Below are positions 15,101 to 22,866 of a stretch of DNA of 47,823 nucleotides, piece by piece (position 1 is the first letter of the stretch; every line of letters starts with the position of its first letter). A program made the translations under genes and the position numbers. Source of the DNA: CAZWDO01 sp964632485 [NCBI: uncultured bacterium] (lineage in GTDB: Bacteria > JAGOEH01); NCBI GenBank assembly GCA_964632485.1, contig CAZWDO010000011.1:611-48433 (forward strand), given 5' to 3'. The notes under the pieces were generated by a model. That model worked only from the letters and a program-made list of their open reading frames with translations, searched no databases and was not told where the DNA came from.

Positions 15101-15356
15101 CTTCATTACTGACAAGTTCTTTAATATTGCGGCTATCATATTGATAAAAAGAAAAACCATCAAAACGCAATAACCCGGTAGAAACGCCAACCCAAACATA
15201 GCCTTCCACGGTTTGAGTAATAGCGTTTATTGTCTTTTGGGGCAACCCATCTTCCCGATTCCAAATATCCAGCATATACTCCGAATTCAATATTTGCGAT
15301 TGATAAGCAGTTGTGAATGAACTTAAAACCAAAATCCAGCTAATAATTTTTAACAT
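12189..15356 (-). CDS. two-component propeller sensor with PP2C/SpoIIE phosphatase (SiaA-like)
   Basis: This 1055-residue membrane protein has a signal peptide (1-18) and a periplasmic domain of repeated propeller units such as LPQKTINAI...GYVWVGVSTGLLRFDG and IWLGTQDGL (about 30-610). A Y_Y_Y domain (about 640-725, with YRLMGFDDRW and LPSGDYQFEV) and one membrane segment (about 735-755) follow, then a cytoplasmic coiled coil (about 760-815) and a SpoIIE-type phosphatase. Metal ligands are visible in DVISGDFYW, VDCTGHGVPG (Asp864), SDGFVDQ (Asp993) and QRDDITIF (Asp1045/1046). It should dephosphorylate the SiaC proteins when its outer domain senses a ligand. It lies 26 bases after the PorV-like gene, so the sensor may report on the receptor/secretion module upstream. 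Confidence 0.88.
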   Translation of the reverse strand: MLKIISWILVLSSFTTAYQSQILNSEYMLDIWNREDGLPQKTINAITQTVEGYVWVGVSTGLLRFDGFSFYQYDSRNIKELVSNEVTTLITNLDGDLAIGTNGGGLIIKKGEEFTRYNLDQGLSSDFIKGLGVRNDSGIMISMSNGFSLYRRHQLKPVTLPNDNFYETVSAVAMTATGIPLFIDANHQLFCIESSGAIISLARDQTPFNTISACAGKPENWIIGTESGELWRLQNGIYTLLYSAHSAISSLLIDKSGRYWIGTKSSGLLLYDHGQSFHFTQKQNIANQRILSLFEDREGSIWIGSEGGGLKRIRHRKVKSLSEELEGTIINGMFLDGDSIIWIATNGQGLKYLRRNQLSSFSKISAKINVCCVLKDSRNRLWIGSAGNGLFCYEKQNLREFGYRDGLISLTNNVIYEDSRHIIWLGTQDGLMKYENNHFISFLDRDGKANNGITAILEDHQGTLWVGTNGGGLVALKNHDYHNYTPTDGLAHGVIRSIYEDADHYLWIGTDGGGISCYKDGYFYTITTTQGLPDDYIQGILEKNHRFWISSKRGIMCIERSDLIDLVQSKTDYIYPVNYGLNEGMSDEECNGGFQPSAFFDSQGIFYFPTFKGVMSIQANKESAPPPQTMIERVMINGRTFDVNNKIEWKVNEKNIEFHYSSIHFQTPEQIYFKYRLMGFDDRWVHAKSRRTAFYSNLPSGDYQFEVTSMNHDGIWDTEGIRLDFKVLPLFYQTWPFYLLMGSILLILASGFYGFRIRQMRHRQLELQQIIEIRTHDLQLTLASLNQEKENISLANRIIEKKNQNIMAGIRYAQRIQNSILPTMDYIQDILHSFFIVYLPKDVISGDFYWVYRKNMKKIVAVVDCTGHGVPGAFMSIIGYSLLNQIVVEKNIWEPSQILGEMHTYIRYVLQQDEIDANTMDGMDVALCLIDEEAGNLSFAGAKRPLYYVSDKKLFELKGDQKSIGGRQKEAKRMFTTHILPLDIIQTFFMVSDGFVDQQDYKDCKFGVSRFKNMLLNISEYDLESQKKELLHALKAHQQQEEQRDDITIFGVALR

Positions 15357-15382
15357 TCAAATAACGATTCCATTCTATAAAT

Positions 15383-16387
15383 CTAAAAGCGAAAAAGAAA
15401 TGAAAAACGATGGGTATCACTGAATAGTGAAAAACGGGTGAAACTATAATCAATCTGCAAAAGGTAATCGCCCAGTGGTATATAAATCCCTGAACCCAGT
15501 GATAATCCCTCATCAGAATCGCGGCTATCATCCATTCGATTCTGATGATGATACCCAAATTTATATCCTCCCCGAAGAGATATTTCATCCCTGAATATGT
15601 ATTCAAGTCCCCCGTAATATAATTGATGATAATCCTGCGGTTTGATCAAATCAGAATAGAGAATCAAGGAGGAATTCGCATCTTCTGCCAGCGCTAAGGA
15701 TACACCCATTGCAAACTGAAGTGGAATAGGCGCATTGATCTGATAAAAACGAATGTCGGATCCCAAATTATTCAGGCGGGCCCCGATCGTCAAGTGACGC
15801 CAATCGACGGGATATAACACACCGAAATCCCAGGCGAATGCAGTAGCAGCCTGCCGGTCAATTGTTTCCCGTAGATATTTCAATGTCGCGCCAAAAACAT
15901 AATTGCTTTTAAACTGGTAACTATAGGTTATTTGAAGAGATAAATCAGAAAAACCATAAGTTTCCGTCTGACGTTCATCCATTTGATATATTTCAAATCC
16001 CGGAGGGGCCACATCCCGATCAGCGGGAATATCTCCGAAACCCAACCAATTAAATCCAATGCCGATTGTACCGGCACGATAATTTTTACTTACATAAGCC
16101 AAGGTTATATGCTGTAAATCCAATAGCCAGTTATTATAGGAAAAAGCGATTTGGGTTTTATGAGAAAGAGAATAGATTCCGGCAGGATTCCAGAACATAT
16201 TATTGGGATCGTCTCTTAAAGTCGTCACTGCTGAACCGAGACTGGTTTGGCGAGCGCCTACTCCTATTTTTAAAAAAGCCAATCCCGTCATTCCACTTTT
16301 GGAAGCATTCGCTTCAAGTCGCATAAAACTGCCTATCAAGAAAATTAATAAAAGTGTTCTCATCAACATTTTACAATCTTTCTTCAT
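15383..16387 (-). CDS. PorV/PorQ-like outer-membrane beta-barrel protein
   Basis: This 334-residue protein has a signal peptide (about 1-28), then a barrel of the UPF0164/PorV type: GMTGLAFLKIGVGARQTSLG at the mature N-terminus, NNMFWNPAGIYSL, and a C-terminal strand ending FSFLFRF. In Bacteroidota PorV shuttles T9SS substrates at the outer membrane, and relatives in deep-branching FCB lineages are usually annotated as 'PorV/PorQ family'. Its ATG overlaps the TGA of the upstream sorting-domain protein by four bases (ATGA), so the two are translationally coupled, which supports a joint role in secretion. A paralogue stands in the same position in the second module (43228). Confidence 0.8.
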   Translation of the reverse strand: MKKDCKMLMRTLLLIFLIGSFMRLEANASKSGMTGLAFLKIGVGARQTSLGSAVTTLRDDPNNMFWNPAGIYSLSHKTQIAFSYNNWLLDLQHITLAYVSKNYRAGTIGIGFNWLGFGDIPADRDVAPPGFEIYQMDERQTETYGFSDLSLQITYSYQFKSNYVFGATLKYLRETIDRQAATAFAWDFGVLYPVDWRHLTIGARLNNLGSDIRFYQINAPIPLQFAMGVSLALAEDANSSLILYSDLIKPQDYHQLYYGGLEYIFRDEISLRGGYKFGYHHQNRMDDSRDSDEGLSLGSGIYIPLGDYLLQIDYSFTRFSLFSDTHRFSFLFRF

Positions 16388-18834
16388 TTAAGCACCGAGA
16401 AATAACCATATTGGGAACCACCAGGAAATTCCGCTACCCATAAATACACTCCGGACGCAATTTCCAATCCGTCACGGGAGTGCATATCCCAAAAGAGGCT
16501 GCCATTAGTGTAATTATTAGTGTGGAAATCAATGACATCGATTAATTGACCGGATATATCGAAAATTGAAATTTTACACCGTTCCGGCAAATTGTAAAAA
16601 AATAGTTTACTTTCAGTTCCTACATCATGAAATGCCATTTTCTTATAGGGATTGGGCCGAACCTTGATCCTTTTCTCTTCTTTTAATAATTCTGATTCTT
16701 TGCTGACCGGAGGAACGAGTACGAAAGGTGCGCCTATTTTTTTCAGACTGAGCAAATCATCAACGGAAGGATAGTAATTATTGAGCGGCGCCATGGGATA
16801 AGTGGATTCCCAGCTTCCACTGCGACCGTTAAAATTTAACTTGCCCGATTCAAGTCGGTTGTAAGAACCGATACCAGCAAAATTGCCAATTTGGTTGGAA
16901 TATGCCGCAACATAGTACCAAAATGTCATTCCCGGGATTGTTCCTGCAGTCGTATCCACCCACATATAGGGGTAGGTTGTGTGGTCTGATTCCGAATTCT
17001 GGTAATTCGCCAAATCAGTTATGGATAAATCCGCCACGAGTTGGTAGGGACCCCACCATTCGCCACTGTGTTGCTGCAAGATGGAAAATGATGCAACTTG
17101 AGATTCACGGGGATAGACAAAGAACGAATCCCCGGGAATCTCGGCCTGGTCATAATATTGAGAGGCAATAATTCCATTTTCCAGGGAATTGTATTTGGGC
17201 CAACTTCTTGATTTATAGATGCGATATCCGCTGGTATTTACTGTAGTATCGGTAATTTGACTCCATTTGATCTGAGGGCGAACCTCGGGGGATACCTCGA
17301 CTTCCATATCCGGCGACGGGGGTTGTAGCGGTAGATTAAAGCGCCCATTGGCATCACGGCTATTCCAAACTGCCCGGGCCGCCTGCATCGATTGCCGCAA
17401 CCCCTCTAACCGAACACCGGCCCCGCGGGCATAAGCAATGGTAACGCTTTCTCCCACTTCCAGAGAAAAGGGCCCGATTCCCGTCAATACCTCAAATGAC
17501 TCTTCTGAGACTAATCCCTCGCGGATAACATCTTTTTCCCATTCAAACGTACGGCAATAAAGTCCAGAATAATATTTACTATCACCATTCGGCCGATTGA
17601 TTTCTCCCGGGACAAACGTCAAGGGATTGCCTGCTAATGTTCCTGGATCAGTTTCATTAAAAAAAGCCGGATTTGGAAGCAAATCCACCGGGTTTTTATC
17701 GGGTGGAACACCCATGTTTTTAAACCAGGCGGCAATTGAACTATAAAATTGAATTTTACGGTAATCGGGGTCAGAAGCAAACCCTGAAAAATACGGCATG
17801 GCGGCAAATGAGTTGTACCAACCACGAGATGCCCCTTCACCGATTCCATTGTAATTGGTTCCGATATTACGATCATCTTCGCCACTGTTTTCCGTACCGG
17901 CAGTCGGTCCTCGTGCATAAAAATAGAGATTCCAGGGAGCTCCCAGAGTATCCGGCGTCATATCCCAGCCTAAAATCCGGCGACGAATATTATCATAGGC
18001 ATATTGACGCATACCATCGGGCCCTACCCAGAAACTAAACGGGAAATCCGCCCATTGCAACATAGAGAGACAGGGGATGCGATGATTATATAAATCCACA
18101 TTTCCATCCCCATCAATATCGACTATACCGGTATTGGTAACAGTGATTTCAACCAAATTAAAATCATCCAAATGCCCCCAGTTCAAAGTAAACGAATGAA
18201 CCCGAACAATAACGTCGATTCCCACATTGGTGGGCCAGCCAGCTTCGTAAATCAAATGCCGTCTGGCATTTTTATCCTCCCACCAGGCGAAACGGGAATC
18301 ATTTTCGTAGGCTTTAATATAGTCCCGGCTTGGATCCCCGGCGCCCGGCAAATACGGCGAATACATAAGGTAGGACATTTCAGGAAAAGTGGCGGCAACG
18401 GATTGATTGGCGCGGATAAACGAACTGTCGGGATCGTAAACCATTGCTCGTAAACTCCAGCCAGCGGCATCGCCAAATTCAAATGACATCAGACCCATTG
18501 GCCAACTCCCCGCCGGATATCCATAGAGATTACCGCCGATGAAACCCTGGGTTAATAGAGTTTGCCGTCGATCAAACCGATTCAGAACATTGTTCAGGTT
18601 AAACCAGGCGTCTAATGATAAGGCGCTACGCTCAGAAGGATTATAGCGATAAAAGTTAGGACAGCCGTTCGCAAATGATTTATGAGCAAAATTGTTATAA
18701 GGCATCAAATTCGCAGGACGGTATGAAACCCAGTAATCACCAGCTACCATTACGCATAATCCATATTCAGCATCCGCCCAACATGTTAACACTCCACTAA
18801 AAAAAATGATTAATAGCAACACCCAGACTTTCAT
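16384..18834 (-). CDS. large secreted protein with a C-terminal T9SS sorting domain
   Basis: This 816-residue protein has a signal peptide (about 1-20) and a long exported region with no recognised enzyme motif. It carries a calcium-loop-like DIDGDGNVDLYNH. A fibronectin-like stretch is followed by a C-terminal FlgD-like/Por-secretion tail (about 735-816: VRPNPYKK, ERCKISIFDISGQLIDVID, SRDGLEIASGVYLWV) that ends in FSVLK. Such tails direct proteins through the type IX secretion system to the cell surface. It lies nine bases after the TonB receptor and overlaps the PorV-like gene. The likely role is a surface protein made with its receptor and carrier; the substrate is unknown. It resembles the protein at 44291 in plan and tail. 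Confidence 0.8.
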   Translation of the reverse strand: MKVWVLLLIIFFSGVLTCWADAEYGLCVMVAGDYWVSYRPANLMPYNNFAHKSFANGCPNFYRYNPSERSALSLDAWFNLNNVLNRFDRRQTLLTQGFIGGNLYGYPAGSWPMGLMSFEFGDAAGWSLRAMVYDPDSSFIRANQSVAATFPEMSYLMYSPYLPGAGDPSRDYIKAYENDSRFAWWEDKNARRHLIYEAGWPTNVGIDVIVRVHSFTLNWGHLDDFNLVEITVTNTGIVDIDGDGNVDLYNHRIPCLSMLQWADFPFSFWVGPDGMRQYAYDNIRRRILGWDMTPDTLGAPWNLYFYARGPTAGTENSGEDDRNIGTNYNGIGEGASRGWYNSFAAMPYFSGFASDPDYRKIQFYSSIAAWFKNMGVPPDKNPVDLLPNPAFFNETDPGTLAGNPLTFVPGEINRPNGDSKYYSGLYCRTFEWEKDVIREGLVSEESFEVLTGIGPFSLEVGESVTIAYARGAGVRLEGLRQSMQAARAVWNSRDANGRFNLPLQPPSPDMEVEVSPEVRPQIKWSQITDTTVNTSGYRIYKSRSWPKYNSLENGIIASQYYDQAEIPGDSFFVYPRESQVASFSILQQHSGEWWGPYQLVADLSITDLANYQNSESDHTTYPYMWVDTTAGTIPGMTFWYYVAAYSNQIGNFAGIGSYNRLESGKLNFNGRSGSWESTYPMAPLNNYYPSVDDLLSLKKIGAPFVLVPPVSKESELLKEEKRIKVRPNPYKKMAFHDVGTESKLFFYNLPERCKISIFDISGQLIDVIDFHTNNYTNGSLFWDMHSRDGLEIASGVYLWVAEFPGGSQYGYFSVLK

Positions 18835-18843
18835 CTTTAGTCC

Positions 18844-21800
18844 TTAAAATTCAAATTTCAATCCGATATACATTTCACGAGCAATATCATACAACATGTT
18901 GCCATAGTCGTCCACCGGCATGGTCAACACCCCCTGCGGGTTGTAATTGCTTTGGGTTGGATCATCAATACTACTTTCCCAAATAGCATGATCCTCAGAC
19001 GACATGCTGAAACGCTTGGATATAGCCAACACATTTTCGCGATTGAAAAGATTGCGAATATCTATAAAAAATTGCATCTGATGGATTTTCATAAAATTCA
19101 AACCCAATGTAATTTTTAAATCGGTACGATAAAACCAGGGGCCCTGTTCAATTTTCCGATTACGCTCAAACCAGAGTTCATTTTCTGAATTCAGATTTTT
19201 CTGATAATAAAAACCACTATACGCCATGGAAAGCAGATTGATATTCATTAATTGGATAAATGAAAAGCGCCAGGGAAGACGGGCGATCATATCCAAATTG
19301 AATCGATGGGGTCGATCAAAACCGGAACCAATGGAATTGCTGGAATAATTTCCTAAGATATGTTCCTCATAAGTATTGATATGTTCCAGATTCTCCCAGG
19401 GCAAACGGGTACCATATTGAATAGAGTCTATAGCGGCATTGAAACTGATTCGTTGATCCTCATCGCTACCTGGAGATGAAACGGATGTTTTAATATAGGA
19501 ATAGGTGTAATTAAACCGTAAAGCAACTAAGCTGGAAAAGCTTTTAGAAAGTGAAAATTCAATTCCCCGACTATCTGCGTATCCGAAGGATGTATAATAC
19601 TCCACTCCATAATTTTCCACATTTGTCACCCGGAAAAAAGCGATATCATAATTGCGAATGTCCCGATAATAGGCTGTTGCGTCAACCAATAACGAATTTG
19701 AAAATGCGATTTGCGCGCCAATTTCATACGCAGTGGAACGAATCGGCGGTTGACCGACCCGTTTTGCCGTCATGGTCGGAGATGAATTATAATTTGTAAA
19801 ATTGTAATCATCGTATAAAGCAGCAAAAGGGAGTTGCTGATATATAGAGGCATAGGAAAAATGCATGGCGAATTGATCCGAAATGGGATGAGAAACACCG
19901 ATGCGTGGACTGAAATAAAATTTCATTGGTTCCTTAGCGCCCCTCAACGGTTCATAACGAATCAGTTCATGGGTTATCGAGTCAAGAACCGTGGTAAATG
20001 GAGCAAATTCATTAATATATTTGCGCATATCGGAATAAAAGCCATCCAGGCGGCATCCAATATTCATAATCAGACGATCAAACTCCATTTGATCCTGGAC
20101 AAATGCAGACAACTCCACTGGATTGAAAAGATATTTATCCACATAAAAAAAACTGGTCGGATACTCCAGCCCTTTCCCGCCACGGCGGCTGGCTTTATAA
20201 TCCTTATCAATTTCATGGTATTTAAATTGCAGACCTGATTTAAGTTGATGATTAAAATTGACCTGGTGGGTAATTTCCGCTTTAAGTCCCAAAGTTTCCC
20301 GTGAGTTGTATTCATAAGCTGGACTGGACCAAATTACCCGATAATATGACGGAAATTGGCCAATAGGGAAAAGATTCCAGGTTTGAGCCGCATCCAATTC
20401 CATTATAAAAAAAGCAGTCTGATTATAAGTTGTATCCATGAAACCATGATTGAAATTATTGGATCTCCACCAATAATTCATATCCTTGGGGTTCCCCACA
20501 TATTTAAAATAGGTTTCCTTATCATTGAATTTGATAAACTCACCATTTTCATTGATATCACACTGTCCATCATTGTTATCATCGGCATAGCCCATCTCAT
20601 TTAATTTGGAAAGATAAAAAAAACTAAGTTCATAAAATGTATTAGGAGATAATGTATGAGTAAATCGAAAAATATCCGTTAATCCCAGGGATTTATATTT
20701 AGGAGAACCCTCCAAAAAAAACTTAAAGCGCAAATTAAAACGGGTATTGATATAGCTTTTGAATAATTTTCCGCCATCTTCAAGAATCCCGATATTGGAA
20801 AGTTTTATATCTGGGGAAGGTTGCCAGATCAGTTTCAAACAAGATGTCAAGCGTTTATCGGCCTCCAATGGCAAAGGTCCCAGGCGCTGGTAGGATTCGG
20901 ATTGAAACACAAAACTCATTTTTTTGGTAAGAGGTCCGTTAATATTAAAACCGATCTGGTGGGAATGGCCGTTGGGATTTGCCGAACCATACGGGTATTT
21001 GCCCGGATACCAGGTAAAAAACCGAGATTTAATCGTATTCGGCTGCATGGAGGCTGGCAGTGTCTGATCCTCAAGTTGCGCCAGACTGTCGTAATAATGC
21101 TTTAAATTTAGATAATCATCGGCATCATTGACGCAAACTCCATCCCGCCTAATATTCTGGATATAGATGTCATTCCCTGAATGGTTTAAATAATCTGCCC
21201 AGGAGGTTTTAAAATATCCGTTACCAGAAATAGTCGAACCCGGATCCTGTGAAATCATGCTAATGACACCGGATCCTGTTGATCCATATTCAGCATTTAC
21301 CGTTCCCAAATACATATTGAGTTCCGATAAAATAAAGGGACTGACCGTTGTAAAATTATTTTCTTCGGCGTTGGAACGACGAAATCCCTGATACGATTCA
21401 CCCGTAGGCTCTATTCCATAGCCTCCGGTACCGCCTTGATAATAAATATCGGAAATATCGATTCCATCCAACAGATAGCGGGTTTCAAACTGTTTCCCAC
21501 CCCGGACAAACCCCCGGAATGCGCCCGCTGAAATATTAACCAACTCTTCAACCGAATGGAATTCACGATCGTCGATCTCTTCCTTTGAATAATAGGTTTT
21601 TGTGGAGGTCAGCCTTTTCTCTACTAATTCTTGGGCGGCAATGATCAAAACTGTATCCTGCTCAATTATTTTCGATTGCATCGGGATTACCTGAAATGTC
21701 GATAAATTTGAATAGACCTCTACATCCACAATAATCATTTCCTGGTAGCCCATCATCGTAATTCGCAAGTTATATTTTTTGGGCGAAAGATTTAAAAAAT

Positions 21801-21993
21801 AAAACCGTCCATTTGCATCCGTAACTGTTCCCAGGGCTTTATCCATAATTTCAATATTAGCGTAAGGAAGCGTTTGGCCAGTTTCATCATCAATTATTCT
21901 GCCGGATATCTTGCCCAATGATAAAGCTATCGATTGTGAGCTGAATATCAATCCAATCCAAATTAGAATAAACAAATCTCTTTTTTTTAACAT
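18844..21993 (-). CDS. TonB-dependent receptor with N-terminal carboxypeptidase-like domain
   Basis: This outer-membrane protein has 1049 residues. After a signal peptide (about 1-25) comes a CarboxypepD_reg-like domain (about 28-110: GKISGRIIDDETGQTLPYAN, GRFYFLNLSPKKYNL). The plug domain (about 140-260) has SVEELVNISAGAF, TRYLLDGIDISD and YGSTGSGVISMIS. A barrel of some 700 residues ends in the aromatic strand MYIGLKFEF. This plan is that of SusC-like or oar-like receptors that import or export large ligands with TonB energy. It is the first gene of the long minus-strand series, with about 300 bases of free DNA upstream that probably holds the promoter. The ligand is unknown. Confidence 0.88.
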   Translation of the reverse strand: MLKKRDLFILIWIGLIFSSQSIALSLGKISGRIIDDETGQTLPYANIEIMDKALGTVTDANGRFYFLNLSPKKYNLRITMMGYQEMIIVDVEVYSNLSTFQVIPMQSKIIEQDTVLIIAAQELVEKRLTSTKTYYSKEEIDDREFHSVEELVNISAGAFRGFVRGGKQFETRYLLDGIDISDIYYQGGTGGYGIEPTGESYQGFRRSNAEENNFTTVSPFILSELNMYLGTVNAEYGSTGSGVISMISQDPGSTISGNGYFKTSWADYLNHSGNDIYIQNIRRDGVCVNDADDYLNLKHYYDSLAQLEDQTLPASMQPNTIKSRFFTWYPGKYPYGSANPNGHSHQIGFNINGPLTKKMSFVFQSESYQRLGPLPLEADKRLTSCLKLIWQPSPDIKLSNIGILEDGGKLFKSYINTRFNLRFKFFLEGSPKYKSLGLTDIFRFTHTLSPNTFYELSFFYLSKLNEMGYADDNNDGQCDINENGEFIKFNDKETYFKYVGNPKDMNYWWRSNNFNHGFMDTTYNQTAFFIMELDAAQTWNLFPIGQFPSYYRVIWSSPAYEYNSRETLGLKAEITHQVNFNHQLKSGLQFKYHEIDKDYKASRRGGKGLEYPTSFFYVDKYLFNPVELSAFVQDQMEFDRLIMNIGCRLDGFYSDMRKYINEFAPFTTVLDSITHELIRYEPLRGAKEPMKFYFSPRIGVSHPISDQFAMHFSYASIYQQLPFAALYDDYNFTNYNSSPTMTAKRVGQPPIRSTAYEIGAQIAFSNSLLVDATAYYRDIRNYDIAFFRVTNVENYGVEYYTSFGYADSRGIEFSLSKSFSSLVALRFNYTYSYIKTSVSSPGSDEDQRISFNAAIDSIQYGTRLPWENLEHINTYEEHILGNYSSNSIGSGFDRPHRFNLDMIARLPWRFSFIQLMNINLLSMAYSGFYYQKNLNSENELWFERNRKIEQGPWFYRTDLKITLGLNFMKIHQMQFFIDIRNLFNRENVLAISKRFSMSSEDHAIWESSIDDPTQSNYNPQGVLTMPVDDYGNMLYDIAREMYIGLKFEF

Positions 21994-22301
21994 TCATTCT
22001 CTCAAATCTAAAGTGTAATAGAAACCCATACAGATAAACTTTAGCAATTTCAATCCAAAGCCATTCTCAAAGAGTGTACTAAAACAACTTACCGTTTTGG
22101 GCATACAGAACTTAGACACATATCTAATCTATCAGTGATTCTCAGATATAAAATTGGTTTTTGTTTTAAAAAAATGAACCGAAACCAATCAAATGCTCAC
22201 TTTAAATTAATTTAATAAAAAAAAAGCAAAAAGTCCACAAATAATTTTTTTATAAAATTATTCTGAAAATTGTAAAGATTATAGAATGATGAAAATCAAA
22301 A
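21994..22301. promoter_or_regulatory. upstream region of the TonB receptor series
   Basis: There is no gene here. It contains an 8-base inverted repeat ATTGGTTT (22153-22160) / AAACCAAT (22182-22189), suited to an operator for the divergence-free upstream region of the 18844 gene. It also contains an AT hairpin AATAATTTT (22240-22248) / AAAATTATT (22254-22262), which lies just past the stop of the SRPBCC gene and may end its transcript. I found no convincing -35/-10 pair. Confidence 0.4.
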
Positions 22302-22841
22302 TCATTCAGGTTTTCCATTTTTCACATAATTTTTAAATCGTTTTAGTTGTAGGTTCAGAACATGGTCAACTTCAACCGCCAAGGATTGCAATCCCTGAGG
22401 AACGTAACCACCCACCGTATAAGTCCATTCAACTATCGTTCCATTGGGAGTTTCTTTAAATTCCCAGGACATGACGCCATTGACCGCAAATTGTTGTAAA
22501 GGACCCAGTCCTCCAACCAAACGGATAAGCTTCCCCGGCTCAATATAAACAACCGTTAAATGGCATGCGGAACCACCATTGATCAGTTTTTCGCAAAAAC
22601 AGCCATTTGCTCGCGCTTCAAACGTCAGATTTGACGATTTTCCTGAAAAAGTATGCGCATTATCCCACCATAGACTTATTTTTTCGCACATTGTCAGATA
22701 AACGACCTCGATTGATTCATCAATTTCGACTTTATTAACCACCGTAAAACCGCTATGAGATGAATCATTAATCTCTGCTTGGCTTGTAACATTCAACGTA
22801 AAAAAAATGAATACCAGAAAAAATTTTACAAAATGATTCAT
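22302..22841 (-). CDS. secreted SRPBCC/START-like protein
   Basis: The 179-residue protein has a signal peptide (MNHFVKFFLVFIFFTLNVTSQA) followed by a fold like the polyketide cyclase/SRPBCC family. It shows an initial strand VVNKVEIDESIEVVYLTM, the WWDNAHTFSG motif, GCFCEKL, and a late MSWEFKETPNGTIVEWTYTVGG, which is common in START-like 'ligand-binding' proteins. The ligand is unknown, and a secreted member is unusual. The ATG at 22841 is preferred to an upstream TTG because AAAGGA lies nine bases before it. It follows the M3 peptidase gene by 25 bases and is probably in one transcript with it. Confidence 0.7.
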   Translation of the reverse strand: MNHFVKFFLVFIFFTLNVTSQAEINDSSHSGFTVVNKVEIDESIEVVYLTMCEKISLWWDNAHTFSGKSSNLTFEARANGCFCEKLINGGSACHLTVVYIEPGKLIRLVGGLGPLQQFAVNGVMSWEFKETPNGTIVEWTYTVGGYVPQGLQSLAVEVDHVLNLQLKRFKNYVKNGKPE

Positions 22842-22866
22842 GGAATCAGTTCCTTTCAAAAAAAAG

